Shown: positions 48,879 through 58,688, numbered from the stretch's first letter. The stretch is 64,000 nt of DNA from Pseudomonas sp. FP1742 (GCF_030687145.1 NZ_CP117460.1:496001-560000), one strand, 5' to 3'. Notes: generated by a model from the letters alone, not told the origin. Program-made: numbers and translations.

Positions 48879-50273
48879 TCAACGTAATTTGATGCTGATC
48901 GACTGCAATGGCTTGCCGTCCCGATCGTGATAATTGACGCGAACCTGCTCGGCCTCGACGATCAGATGCGCGAAGTTGTCCTGGCTGATTACCCCGCTGG
49001 TCAGTTCATGCCGATAGTCCCCCGCCGCTGTTCGGGCCAGGGCTTGATCGAGGATAAAGGTCGAGGCCTTGGCGTACGGCAGCAATTTGCTGTTGCACAA
49101 CGGTGAAGACACGATGGTGTGGACTTCGAAATCCGGGTCCTCGCTGTGGGTCAGGCGACTGGTGAGGGAGCCATGGACATCGCCGGAAATGAACAAGACG
49201 TTCTTGATCCCGCGTGTACGAATGGTCTCCAGCAGTCGTAGCCGTTGCTCCGGGAAGGCTTTCCAGGCGTCATCGCCGTTAAGTTTGCGGTCGGGGTAGA
49301 ACATGACGCTGGTGACCACGAATTTGACCCGGGCCGTGCTGTTGATCAGCCATTTGCACAGCGCCTGTTCCTGCTCTTCATCAAGGATGCGCCGGTCGCT
49401 GGCCGACAGATTGCGCCGGGTTCGGCTGTCAGTGACAAACCATTCGATATCGCCCTCGGAGAACTGATACCAATACTGGTCCAGTCTTTTACTTACTTGC
49501 CCATTGGCCAGTAGTTTATGCGCGGGGCTGTGACTGGCTTGATATAACTCATACGCTGCAATGGCATTTTTATATAAGTGATTATCGTCCTTGCTTTTAT
49601 TGGCGGGCCAGTTGTCTTCAATTTCATGGTCGTCGAGGATCATATAAGTCGCAATGCCCGACATTAACCTGGAAATATGAGGCTGCGAAAAGGCTGTGCG
49701 GTACTTTTTGAGGATGTCCGTGTATTCCCGGTCGGGGGCCACGAGGTTCAGGTCATCGACGTAAATCTGGTCGCCAGTCATCAGCATGGCGCTGATGGGC
49801 GGTTCGGCGCGTTCCGCCAGGTCGTTGATCGAGGCAAAAATCCGGTCGCCCCGCTGCGGCGCCAATGCAATGCCGGCGGTCAATCGCAGGTAACGGCATG
49901 AGCCGACGACATAGGCCCGTGGCTGGGTGGTTTTGCTGGACTGCGTGCGAAAGCGGTAAATCTCCCGGGGCCATTGCAGCGGCAGTTCCTGAACCGTCTC
50001 CACGGTATGCACCGGGTTCATGGGGCTGAACCAGCCTGCCTGGTATTCATAGTCGGTGTCGGTGGCCAGATCGTTGAGTGCAATCACATCGGACATGTCG
50101 CGCAAGACGGTCAGTTTTGCAAATATGCCTTTGGACCAGTATTGCTCACCGGTGCGTCGATAACGGATGCCTGCAAATACCAAGGCATCGTCCTGTATTT
50201 CGCCGCGCAAGAAAATACGGGCGTGGTTAGTTGTGGTGTGGCCAATAATCGGGCCGATAGTGGGTTTGAACAT
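48879..50273 (-). CDS. PhoD-like alkaline phosphatase-family metallohydrolase
   Basis: A 464-residue PhoD-superfamily hydrolase. An N-terminal beta-rich part (GPIIGHTTTNHARIFLRG) precedes the metallophosphatase domain with metal ligands in MLMTGDQIYVDDL, ILDDHEIEDNWP and ISGDVHGSLTSRL. No signal peptide or Tat motif is seen, unlike secreted PhoD, so it is probably cytoplasmic or uses another route. The substrate is unknown. It is inserted between dipA and aceF relative to the P. aeruginosa order. Confidence 0.88.
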   Translation of the reverse strand: MFKPTIGPIIGHTTTNHARIFLRGEIQDDALVFAGIRYRRTGEQYWSKGIFAKLTVLRDMSDVIALNDLATDTDYEYQAGWFSPMNPVHTVETVQELPLQWPREIYRFRTQSSKTTQPRAYVVGSCRYLRLTAGIALAPQRGDRIFASINDLAERAEPPISAMLMTGDQIYVDDLNLVAPDREYTDILKKYRTAFSQPHISRLMSGIATYMILDDHEIEDNWPANKSKDDNHLYKNAIAAYELYQASHSPAHKLLANGQVSKRLDQYWYQFSEGDIEWFVTDSRTRRNLSASDRRILDEEQEQALCKWLINSTARVKFVVTSVMFYPDRKLNGDDAWKAFPEQRLRLLETIRTRGIKNVLFISGDVHGSLTSRLTHSEDPDFEVHTIVSSPLCNSKLLPYAKASTFILDQALARTAAGDYRHELTSGVISQDNFAHLIVEAEQVRVNYHDRDGKPLQSISIKLR

Positions 50274-50446
50274 GTTCGAATCCGTTCGAAGTAATGCTAA
50301 CTAAGCAGATTGATTGGTTGAAGTTTATGTTGAAAGTTTCCGCAACTAAGCCTAGTTACTGAGTCGCAAAAAATATCGGGCGGAAGTGGACTTGGGTTGT
50401 AGGCAATGTAAGCCTCGGGTGTAGGAGTAAGCGGTTTCTTCAAGGC

Positions 50447-50475
50447 AAAAAAAAGCCCCGCCAAATCGACGGGGT
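50447..50475 (-). terminator. Rho-independent terminator of aceEF
   Basis: Read on the minus strand, CCCCG pairs with CGGGG with extra inner pairs around the loop, followed by a run of eight T. It lies 72 nt after the aceF stop. Confidence 0.85.
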
Positions 50476-50546
50476 TGAGGTACGAGCGTGGCGCTCGGAA
50501 AACGTGGAACGCGATTGGCCCTCCGGTCAGGGAGGGCCAGTCGGTG

Positions 50547-52505
50547 TTACAGCAGGATGGTGCGGATGTCCGCCAGCAGATCGCTCAGACGCTTGGTGAA
50601 GCGTGCAGCAGCGGCGCCGTTGATCACACGGTGATCGTAGGACAGTGACAGTGGCAGCATCAGTTTCGGCTGGAAGGCTTTGCCGTCCCAGACTGGCTGG
50701 ATGGTTGCCTTGGAAACACCGAGGATCGCCACTTCCGGCGCGTTGACGATCGGCGTGAAGCCGGTGCCGCCAATGTGGCCGAGGCTGGAAATGGTGAAGC
50801 AGGCGCCTTGCATTTCGTCCGACGAAAGCTTCTTGGTCCGGGCTTTTTCAGCCAGGGAAGCAGCCTCGGCGGCCAGCTGCAGAAGGCTCTTCTGGTCGAC
50901 GTTCTTGATGACCGGTACCAGCAGGCCATCCGGGGTGTCGACGGCGAAGCCGATGTTTACGTATTTCTTGCGGATGATCGCTTTGCCGCTTGGAGCCAGC
51001 GAGCTGTTGAAGTCCGGCAGTTCCTTGAGCAGGTGTGCGCAGGACTTGAGCAGCAGCGGCAGGATGGTCAGCTTGACGCCGGCCTTCTCTGCAACGGCTT
51101 TCTGGGCGTTACGGAACGCTTCCAGCTCGGTGATATCCGCCGAGTCGAATTGCGTCACGTGTGGCACGTTCAGCCAGCTGCGGTGCAGGTTGGCGGCGCC
51201 GACCTGCATCAGGCGGGTCATCGGCACTTCTTCGATTTCGCCGAAGCGGCTGAAGTCCACGACCGGAATCGGCGGGATGCCCGCGCCGCCGGTTGCGCCA
51301 GCCGCAGCGGCCGGAGCTTCCTTGGCCTTCTGCATCATGGCCTTGACGTAAACCTGAACGTCTTCCTTCAGGATGCGACCGTGTGGACCGCTGGCGCCGA
51401 CAGCGCTCAGCTCGACGCCGAACTCGCGGGCCAGTTGACGCACGGCAGGGCCGGCATGAACTTTCGCACCAGGCTTGGCAGGAGCAGCAGCCGGGGCAGC
51501 AGCGGGAGCGGCGGCAGCCGGAGCAGCAGCGGCAGGCGCTGGAGCACTCGGCGCAGCAGCGGCAGCCGGAGCCGGGGCTGCAGCAGGTGCCGCGCCTTTG
51601 ACTTTCAGCTTCAGGATCAGGTCGCCGGTACCGACTTCGTCATCCAGCTTGATGGAAACGCTTTCCACCACGCCAGCGGCAGGCGATGGGATTTCCATGC
51701 TCGCCTTGTCGGATTCCAGGGTGATCAGCGACTGATCGGCGGCAACAGTGTCGCCAGCCTTGACCAGTACTTCGATGATCTTGGCCTTGCCCGCCGAACC
51801 GATGTCCGGGACGTGAATGTCCTGAACGCTGTCGGCAACCGGTGCTGCCGGAGCCGCGGCGGCTGGCGCCGGAGCAGCGGCAGCAGGCGCAGCAGCCTGG
51901 GCAGGAGCGGCAGCAGCAGGGGCCGCAGCACCCGCCACTTCCAGATCCAGAATCAGGTCGCCCGTGCCGACTTCGTCGTTGAGCTTGACGCTGATGGCCT
52001 TGACCACGCCAGCGGCGGGCGAAGGGATTTCCATGCTGGCCTTGTCGGATTCCAGGGTGATCAGCGACTGATCAGCCTCGACGGTGTCGCCGACCTTGAC
52101 CTGGATCTCGATGATCTGGGCCTTGCCCGACGAACCGATGTCCGGCACGTGCACTTGCTGAATGCTGGCAGCCGCCGGCGCGGCAGCAGGCGCCGCCGGC
52201 GCAGGTGCGGCAGCCGGTTTGGCTTCGGCTTTGGCAGCTGGCGCAGCAGCCGCAGGGGCTGGCGCAGCGGCACCTTCGACTTCCAGCTCCAGCAGTTCGT
52301 CGCCTTCTTTCAGGCGATCGCCCAGCTTCACTTTCAGACTTTTGATGATGCCGGCCTTCGGCGCAGGCACTTCCATGCTCGCCTTGTCCGATTCCAGCGT
52401 CAGGATGCTCTGGTCGGCTTCGATACGGTCGCCGACCTTCACAAACAGTTCAATTACTTCACCTTCACCGCTGCCGATGTCAGGTACGCGAATGAGTTCG
52501 CTCAC
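50547..52505 (-). CDS. aceF: Pyruvate dehydrogenase E2 (dihydrolipoyl acetyltransferase)
   Basis: A 652-residue E2 core enzyme. It has three lipoyl domains (each with the lipoylated ESDKASME, the first at Lys41) joined by Ala/Pro-rich linkers. A peripheral-subunit-binding domain (GPAVRQLAREFGVELSAVG) and the catalytic domain ending SLSYDHRVINGAAAARF with the active-site His follow. P. aeruginosa AceF (547 residues) has two lipoyl domains; lipoyl domains 2 and 3 here are nearly identical, so one is a recent duplicate. It follows aceE by 11 nt and forms a two-gene operon. Confidence 0.97.
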   Translation of the reverse strand: MSELIRVPDIGSGEGEVIELFVKVGDRIEADQSILTLESDKASMEVPAPKAGIIKSLKVKLGDRLKEGDELLELEVEGAAAPAPAAAAPAAKAEAKPAAAPAPAAPAAAPAAASIQQVHVPDIGSSGKAQIIEIQVKVGDTVEADQSLITLESDKASMEIPSPAAGVVKAISVKLNDEVGTGDLILDLEVAGAAAPAAAAPAQAAAPAAAAPAPAAAAPAAPVADSVQDIHVPDIGSAGKAKIIEVLVKAGDTVAADQSLITLESDKASMEIPSPAAGVVESVSIKLDDEVGTGDLILKLKVKGAAPAAAPAPAAAAAPSAPAPAAAAPAAAAPAAAPAAAPAKPGAKVHAGPAVRQLAREFGVELSAVGASGPHGRILKEDVQVYVKAMMQKAKEAPAAAAGATGGAGIPPIPVVDFSRFGEIEEVPMTRLMQVGAANLHRSWLNVPHVTQFDSADITELEAFRNAQKAVAEKAGVKLTILPLLLKSCAHLLKELPDFNSSLAPSGKAIIRKKYVNIGFAVDTPDGLLVPVIKNVDQKSLLQLAAEAASLAEKARTKKLSSDEMQGACFTISSLGHIGGTGFTPIVNAPEVAILGVSKATIQPVWDGKAFQPKLMLPLSLSYDHRVINGAAAARFTKRLSDLLADIRTILL

Positions 52506-52516
52506 AGAGTGTCTCC

Positions 52517-55162
52517 TCAGCAGTCCAGTGGGTTGCGTTTTTCCGGGTTGATACCGAACTTGGCGATGGCTTCAGCCACCACTTTAGGTTCGATGTCACC
52601 ACGGTCAGCCAAGGCTTCCAGGGCTGCCAACACCACGAAATGACGGTCGACTTCGAAGAAGTGACGCAGCTTCCTGCGGCTGTCACTGCGGCCGAAACCA
52701 TCGGTGCCCAGGACTTTGAATTCCTTGGACGGGACCCACTGACGAATTTGTTCAGCGAACAGCTTCATGTAGTCGGTAGAGGCGATGACCGGACCTTTAC
52801 GGCCGTTCAGGCATTCTTCGACATAGCTCAGCTTAGGCTTCTGGCCAGGGTGCAGACGGTTGGTACGCTCAACGGCCAGGCCATCGCGACGCAGTTCGTT
52901 GAAGCTGGTAACGCTCCACACGTCGGCGCCGACGTTGAACTGTTCACGCAGGATCTTCGCCGCTTCACGGACTTCACGCAGGATGGTGCCGGAGCCCATC
53001 AGCTGCACGTGGTGCGCCGCTTCGCGGGTGTCTTCCTCGAGCAGGTACATGCCTTTCTTGATGCCTTCTTCGGCACCGGCCGGCATGGCTGGCTGCTGGT
53101 AGGACTCGTTCATCACGGTGATGTAGTAGAAGACGTCCTGTTGCTCTTCGGTCATCTTCTTCATGCCGTCCTGAATGATCACCGCCAGCTCGTAGCCGTA
53201 GGTTGGATCGTAGGTGCGGCAGTTCGGGATGGTGGCAGCCAGGATGTGGCTGTGACCGTCTTCGTGTTGCAGGCCTTCACCGTTCAGGGTGGTACGGCCG
53301 GCGGTGCCGCCGATCAGGAAGCCACGGGTACGGCTGTCACCGGCGGCCCAGGCCAGGTCGCCAATACGCTGGAAGCCGAACATCGAGTAGAAGATGTAGA
53401 ACGGCAGCATCGGCTGGTTGTGGCTGGAGTACGAAGTACCGGCCGCGATGAAGGAGCTCATGGCGCCTGCTTCGTTGATGCCTTCTTCGAGGATCTGGCC
53501 CTTTTTGTCTTCTTTGTAGAACATCACCTGGTCTTTATCGACCGGCTCGTAGAGCTGGCCGACGGAGGAGTAGATGCCCAACTGACGGAACATGCCTTCC
53601 ATACCGAAGGTACGGGCTTCGTCCGGGATGATCGGAACGATGCGTGGGCCGATTTCCTTGTCCTTGACCAGTTGCGCGAGGATCCGCACGAACGCCATGG
53701 TGGTGGAAATTTCACGGTCGCCCGAGCCATCAAGAATGGCCTTGAGGGTGTCCAGCGACGGGGTCGGTACGCTGAAGCTCTGTGCGCGACGCTGTGGCAC
53801 GAAACCGCCCAGTGCAGTACGGCGCTCGCTCAGGTAGCGGGCTTCGGCGCTGTTTGGCTCTGGTTTGAAGAACGGCAGGTTTTCCAGTTCTTCGTCTTTG
53901 ACCGGGATGTCGAAGCGATCGCGGAACAACTTCAGGCTGTCGACATCGACTTTCTTGGTGTTGTGCGCAGTGTTTTTCGCTTCGCCGGCACCGGTGCCAT
54001 AACCCTTGATGGTCTTGGCCAGGATGACGGTTGGCTGTTCTTTGTGGTTGACCGCTTCGTGGTACGCCGCGTAGACCTTGTACGGGTCGTGGCCGCCACG
54101 GTTGAGTTTCCAGATCTCGTCGTCGGACAAGTCTGCAACCATCGCCTTGAGTTCTGGCGAGTTGAAGAAGTGTTCACGCACGAACGCGCCGTCTTTGGCT
54201 TTGTAGTTCTGGTACTCGCCGTCGATGACTTCGTCCATGCGGCGTTGCAGGATGCCGTCGACGTCTTTGGCCAGCAGTGGGTCCCAGAAACGGCCCCAGA
54301 TGACTTTGGTCACGTTCCACTGAGCACCGCGGAACACGCCTTCGAGTTCCTGGATGATCTTGCCGTTGCCGCGAACCGGGCCGTCGAGGCGCTGCAGGTT
54401 GCAGTTGATGACGAAGATCAGGTTGTCGAGCTTCTCGCGGCCGGCCAGCGAAATGGCGCCCAGGGATTCCGGTTCGTCGCACTCGCCGTCGCCCAGGAAG
54501 CACCAGACTTTCTGCTTGCCTTCCGGGATGAAGCCACGGGCTTCCAGGTACTTCATGAAGCGTGCCTGGTAGATCGCCTGGATCGGACCCAGACCCATGG
54601 ATACGGTCGGGAACTGCCAGAAGTCAGGCATCAGCCAAGGGTGCGGGTAGGACGACAAGCCCTGACCGTCGACTTCCTGGCGGAAGTTGTTCATTTGTTC
54701 TTCGGTGATGCGGCCTTCCATGAACGCACGGGCGTAAACGCCTGGCGAGGTGTGACCCTGGAAGTAGATCAGGTCGCCGCCGTGTTCGTCGGTCGGGGCC
54801 TGGAAGAAATAGTTGAAGCCGATGTCGTACAGGGTTGCGCTGGAGGCGAAGCTGGAGATGTGACCGCCCAGGTCAGAATCTTTCAGGTTCGTGCGCATCA
54901 CCATGGCCATCGCGTTCCAGCGTACCAGCGAGCGAATGCGGCGTTCCATGAACAGGTCGCCAGGCATGCGTGCTTCGTGGGTAACGGGAATGGTATTGCG
55001 GTATGGCGTGGTGATGGCGTAAGGCAATTGCGAACCGCTGCGGGTTGCGAGTTCGCCCATACGGGTCATCAGATAGTGAGCACGGTCTTCGCCTTCTTTG
55101 TCGAGAACCGATTCCAGGGCGTCCAGCCATTCCTGGGTTTCGACGGGATCGAGGTCTTGCAT
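52517..55162 (-). CDS. aceE: Pyruvate dehydrogenase E1 component (homodimeric)
   Basis: An 881-residue thiamin-diphosphate enzyme that decarboxylates pyruvate. It includes TLYDIGFNYFFQAPTDEHGGDL and the ThDP/Mg-binding GDGECDEPESLGAISLAGRE ... NCNLQRLDGP. Its length matches homodimeric E1 of other pseudomonads. The ATG at 55162 has TGGAG at 6-nt spacing; the 44 upstream in-frame codons are not protein-like. Two HexR-like palindromes (55274-55288 and 55326-55340) lie upstream. Confidence 0.97.
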   Translation of the reverse strand: MQDLDPVETQEWLDALESVLDKEGEDRAHYLMTRMGELATRSGSQLPYAITTPYRNTIPVTHEARMPGDLFMERRIRSLVRWNAMAMVMRTNLKDSDLGGHISSFASSATLYDIGFNYFFQAPTDEHGGDLIYFQGHTSPGVYARAFMEGRITEEQMNNFRQEVDGQGLSSYPHPWLMPDFWQFPTVSMGLGPIQAIYQARFMKYLEARGFIPEGKQKVWCFLGDGECDEPESLGAISLAGREKLDNLIFVINCNLQRLDGPVRGNGKIIQELEGVFRGAQWNVTKVIWGRFWDPLLAKDVDGILQRRMDEVIDGEYQNYKAKDGAFVREHFFNSPELKAMVADLSDDEIWKLNRGGHDPYKVYAAYHEAVNHKEQPTVILAKTIKGYGTGAGEAKNTAHNTKKVDVDSLKLFRDRFDIPVKDEELENLPFFKPEPNSAEARYLSERRTALGGFVPQRRAQSFSVPTPSLDTLKAILDGSGDREISTTMAFVRILAQLVKDKEIGPRIVPIIPDEARTFGMEGMFRQLGIYSSVGQLYEPVDKDQVMFYKEDKKGQILEEGINEAGAMSSFIAAGTSYSSHNQPMLPFYIFYSMFGFQRIGDLAWAAGDSRTRGFLIGGTAGRTTLNGEGLQHEDGHSHILAATIPNCRTYDPTYGYELAVIIQDGMKKMTEEQQDVFYYITVMNESYQQPAMPAGAEEGIKKGMYLLEEDTREAAHHVQLMGSGTILREVREAAKILREQFNVGADVWSVTSFNELRRDGLAVERTNRLHPGQKPKLSYVEECLNGRKGPVIASTDYMKLFAEQIRQWVPSKEFKVLGTDGFGRSDSRRKLRHFFEVDRHFVVLAALEALADRGDIEPKVVAEAIAKFGINPEKRNPLDC

Positions 55163-55273
55163 GGCTTGCTCCAGGGCGGAAAGGCTTCCAGAATCGGTTG
55201 CCTGAGTTTGCGACTGGCCTTGTGGGCAGACGATATAAATTCTTGGATTGCCGAGAGGTAGGTTCCGGCGGCG

Positions 55274-55288
55274 TGTAGTTTTACTACA
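55274..55288. promoter_or_regulatory. HexR-like operator 1 upstream of aceE
   Basis: TGTAGTTTTACTACA is a perfect palindrome (TGTAGT-TTT-ACTACA) fitting the published HexR consensus TGTARTWWWAYTACA. It is centred about 119 bp upstream of the aceE start. A second copy lies 37 bp further upstream. Confidence 0.6.
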
Positions 55289-55325
55289 AATCATCGGGCA
55301 TTTCAGCCTTTCGAATGTATAGACG

Positions 55326-55340
55326 AGTAGTAAAACTACA
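55326..55340. promoter_or_regulatory. HexR-like operator 2 upstream of aceE
   Basis: AGTAGTAAAACTACA contains GTAGT-AAA-ACTAC, a perfect palindrome of the same type as operator 1 on the opposite spacer sequence. The outermost T is replaced by A. Its centre is 52 bp from that of site 1, about five helical turns, which would allow cooperative binding. Confidence 0.55.
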
Positions 55341-55424
55341 GATGATTGGCTTGTGGCCTCCGGCTACGTTGTGAGAATAATCGTTAAGGTTGGTCTTTTT
55401 CCAACCAAAAAAGGTGGAAGCTTG

Positions 55425-55550
55425 ATGATTGCTGCTAAAAATAAAGAAATATCAGCTATTTCTAACCTTTGTTCGACAGTTGATCACGTAGCGCGTTTTC
55501 ACGAATCACTACATGCAGCCCTTCGCACGCCGATCAAGGATAGACCATGA
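55425..55550 (+). CDS. Candidate small ORF (41 aa) upstream of glnE
   Basis: ATG at 55425 is preceded by AGGTGG at 7-nt spacing. The frame ends in a TGA (55548-55550) overlapping the glnE ATG (ATGA). The product starts MIAAKNKEISAISNL. A small hairpin (GGTTGG/CCAACC, 55388-55406) lies just upstream of the ribosome-binding site. It may be a leader peptide coupled to glnE or a chance frame in its leader. Confidence 0.3.
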   Translation: MIAAKNKEISAISNLCSTVDHVARFHESLHAALRTPIKDRP

Positions 55551-58483
55551 GCCTGCCTTCGCTTGTAGAACTGCCCGACGGCCTCCTGCCATTTGTCACC
55601 CGTGCCGAGCAGTCGTTCCGTACGACCGTCGGGGTTCTTCCCGACGATCATGGGCTGGCTACCTGGACACCCGAGCGTTGGGCGCAATTTGCCCGCGTTA
55701 CCGCTGCCAGCGACTTTGTGATTGAACAGAGCCTGCGTGACCCTTTGATGTTGCTGGAACTGGTGCAGTCCGGCGAACTGGATCGCCCCCTGGCGCCGGG
55801 CGAGTTGTGCGCGCAGATTGCGACGGCGGTGAGCGCCGCCGAAACCGACGACCAACTTGGCCGCGCCCTGCGCCGCCAGCGCGCCCGCCAGCAAGTGCGG
55901 ATCATCTGGCGCGACCTGACCCGCCAGGCTGACCTGGTCCAGACCTGTCGCGACCTCTCGGACATGGCCGATGCCAGCATCGATCAGGCCTATCAGTGGT
56001 TGTACTCGCGGCATTGCCAGCAGTTCGGTGTGCCCACCGGGCGGCGCAGCGGCGAGCCGCAGCAGATGGTCATCCTCGGCATGGGCAAGCTCGGCGCGGT
56101 GGAGCTGAATCTGTCATCGGACATCGACCTGATCTTTGCCTACCCCGAAGGCGGCGAAACCGTCGGCGTGAAGCGCTCGCTGGATAACCAGGAGTTTTTC
56201 ATTCGCCTCGGTCAGCGTCTGATCAAGGCCCTGGACCCGATGACCGTCGATGGTTTCGTGTTCCGCGTCGATATGCGCCTGCGGCCTTACGGTTCGTCCG
56301 GCGCTCTGGTGCTGAGCTTCAATGCGCTGGAACAGTATTACCAGGATCAAGGCCGTGATTGGGAACGCTACGCGATGATCAAGGCGCGGGTAGTGGCCGG
56401 CGATCAAGTGGCCGGCGCCCAGTTGCTCGACATGCTGCGGCCGTTCGTTTATCGGCGTTACCTGGACTTCTCGGCCATCGAAGCGCTGCGCACCATGAAG
56501 CAGCTGATCCAGCAGGAAGTCCGGCGCAAGGGCATGGCCGATAACATCAAGCTCGGTTCTGGCGGCATCCGTGAAGTCGAATTTATTGCCCAGGCCTTCC
56601 AGCTGATTCACGGTGGCCGCGACCTGAGCCTGCAGCAACGTCCTCTATTAAAAGTGCTGAGCACCCTGGAAGGGCAGGGCTACCTGCCGCCGGCGGTGGT
56701 CAGCGAACTGCGCCAAGGCTATGAGTTCCTGCGTTACACCGAACACGCGATCCAGGCAATTGCCGACCGCCAGACCCAGATGTTGCCCGATGGTGCACAG
56801 GACCAGGCGCGCATTGCCTTTATGCTTGGGTTTGCCAATTGGACGGCGTTCCACGAACAGCTGATGTACTGGCGTGGCCGGGTGGCCTGGCACTTCGGTC
56901 AGGTGATCGCCGATCCTGATGAAGAAGGCACCGAGAACGAAGTGGTGGTCGGCGGGGAGTGGCTGCCGCTGTGGGAGGAAGCCCAGGACGAAGAAGCCGC
57001 GTGTCGCCAGCTCCAGGAGGGCGGTTTCACCGATGCCGCCAAGGCGCTGAAAGCATTGGCCAGTTTGCGCGGCAGCCCGCAATTGCGTGCCATGCAGCGC
57101 CTGGGGCGGGAACGCCTCGATGCCTTTATTCCGCGCTTGCTGGCTCAGGCCGTGGAGCATGCCAATCCCGATCTGGTGCTGGAGCGGGTGCTGCCACTGG
57201 TTGAAGCAGTGGCGCGGCGTTCCGCCTATCTGGTGCTGCTGACCGAAAACCCCGGCGCACTACGCCGTCTGCTGACACTGTGCGCGGCGAGCCCGTGGAT
57301 TGCCGAACAAATCACGCGTTTCCCGTTGCTGCTCGACGAATTGCTCAACGAAGGCCGGTTGTTCAAGCCGCCGCTGGCGCCGGAACTGGCGGCCGAGTTG
57401 CGTGAGCGTCTGACCCGGATTCCCGAGGACGACCTCGAACAACAAATGGAAGCCCTGCGGCATTTTAAACTGGCGCACCGCTTGCGCGTCGCCGCTTCGG
57501 AAATCGCCGGCAGCTTGCCGTTGATGAAGGTCAGCGATTACCTGACCTGGCTTGCCGAAGCGATCCTCGAACAAGTGCTGGCCCTGGCCTGGCGCCAGAC
57601 GGTGGCCAAGTACGGTACGCCGCTGCGCACCGACGGCAGCTTGTGCGACCCTGGATTCATTATTGTCGGTTACGGGAAAGTCGGCGGTCTGGAACTGGGG
57701 CACAGTTCAGACCTGGACCTGGTATTCATTCATGACGCGGATCCGCAAGCGGAAACCGACGGCCCGAAACCGATCGATGGCGCACAGTTCTTCACCCGGC
57801 TCGGGCAGCGGATCATTCACTTGCTGACGGCCCAGACCAACTCCGGTCAGCTGTATGAAGTGGACATGCGCCTGCGGCCGTCCGGTGCTTCCGGTTTGCT
57901 GGTGAGTTCATTGGGGGCGTTTGCCCGTTATCAGGAAAACGAAGCCTGGACCTGGGAACATCAGGCGCTGGTGCGGGCGCGGGTGCTGGTGGGCAGTCAG
58001 GATGTCGGCCAGGCATTCGAGAAGGTTCGCGCGGCGGTATTGGCCAAATCGCGGGATCTTCCGACCTTGCGCCAGGAGGTCAGCGAGATGCGTGCCAAGA
58101 TGCGCGATAATCTGGGCAGCAAGAGCACTGCGGCGGGCACCGCGGCAAATGCCTTCGAGGCCACGGCGCCGTTCGACCTCAAGCAGGACGCCGGAGGTAT
58201 CGTCGATATTGAATTTATGGTGCAATACGCGGCTCTGGCGTGGTCTGAAGCACATCCGTCCTTGCTGCGCTATACCGACAATATCCGCATTCTGGAAGGG
58301 TTGGAGGCGCAAGGGTTGATACCCGCCGAAGACGCCAGCCTGTTGCGCGAGGCCTATAAGGCCTACCGCTCCGCCGCTCACCGGGAGGCCTTGCAGAAGG
58401 ACTCCGGCGTGATACCGGGCGACCAGTTCGTGGATGAACGACGGCAGGTCATGCGGATCTGGCGTGAGTTGGGGCTAAGCTGA
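55547..58483 (+). CDS. glnE: Bifunctional glutamine synthetase adenylyltransferase/deadenylase
   Basis: A 978-residue enzyme that adenylylates and deadenylylates glutamine synthetase. It has two nucleotidyltransferase domains, each with a G-x-G-K-hydrophobic-G motif and SDxDL metal site: GMGKLGAVELNLSSDIDLIF (near 182-201, deadenylylation half) and GYGKVGGLELGHSSDLDLVF (near 707-726, adenylylation half). Its length is typical. It is transcribed away from aceE; ATG 55547. Confidence 0.96.
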   Translation: MSLPSLVELPDGLLPFVTRAEQSFRTTVGVLPDDHGLATWTPERWAQFARVTAASDFVIEQSLRDPLMLLELVQSGELDRPLAPGELCAQIATAVSAAETDDQLGRALRRQRARQQVRIIWRDLTRQADLVQTCRDLSDMADASIDQAYQWLYSRHCQQFGVPTGRRSGEPQQMVILGMGKLGAVELNLSSDIDLIFAYPEGGETVGVKRSLDNQEFFIRLGQRLIKALDPMTVDGFVFRVDMRLRPYGSSGALVLSFNALEQYYQDQGRDWERYAMIKARVVAGDQVAGAQLLDMLRPFVYRRYLDFSAIEALRTMKQLIQQEVRRKGMADNIKLGSGGIREVEFIAQAFQLIHGGRDLSLQQRPLLKVLSTLEGQGYLPPAVVSELRQGYEFLRYTEHAIQAIADRQTQMLPDGAQDQARIAFMLGFANWTAFHEQLMYWRGRVAWHFGQVIADPDEEGTENEVVVGGEWLPLWEEAQDEEAACRQLQEGGFTDAAKALKALASLRGSPQLRAMQRLGRERLDAFIPRLLAQAVEHANPDLVLERVLPLVEAVARRSAYLVLLTENPGALRRLLTLCAASPWIAEQITRFPLLLDELLNEGRLFKPPLAPELAAELRERLTRIPEDDLEQQMEALRHFKLAHRLRVAASEIAGSLPLMKVSDYLTWLAEAILEQVLALAWRQTVAKYGTPLRTDGSLCDPGFIIVGYGKVGGLELGHSSDLDLVFIHDADPQAETDGPKPIDGAQFFTRLGQRIIHLLTAQTNSGQLYEVDMRLRPSGASGLLVSSLGAFARYQENEAWTWEHQALVRARVLVGSQDVGQAFEKVRAAVLAKSRDLPTLRQEVSEMRAKMRDNLGSKSTAAGTAANAFEATAPFDLKQDAGGIVDIEFMVQYAALAWSEAHPSLLRYTDNIRILEGLEAQGLIPAEDASLLREAYKAYRSAAHREALQKDSGVIPGDQFVDERRQVMRIWRELGLS

Positions 58484-58502
58484 ACAGGCAACGAGATTCA
58501 AA

Positions 58503-58607
58503 TGTGGGAGCGGCGGTGCGACGATTCGACTTGCTCGCGAAAGAGGAGTGTCAGTCACCATTTTTGCTGAATGTGACGGCCTCTTCGCGAGCAAGCCCGC
58601 TCCCACA
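58503..58607. repeat. REP doublet with an interrupted left copy
   Basis: The right copy (ending CCCACA at 58607) is a standard inverted REP. The left copy starts TGTGGGAGCGG at 58503 but has an extra CGGTGCGACGATTCGA before CTTGCTCGCGAAAG, lengthening its hairpin. Confidence 0.75.
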
Positions 58608-58688
58608 TTAGAGCTGCAGTGTTTTTTGGATTGAAGGCAGCAGGCAGCGCGCTAAGCTGTACCGCACTGGATGTGCACCAATACCCAA

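Noticed and set aside
52640..55261. A long plus-strand open frame opposite aceE
   Set aside because: It mirrors the aceE coding strand and has no start signals or protein-like motifs.
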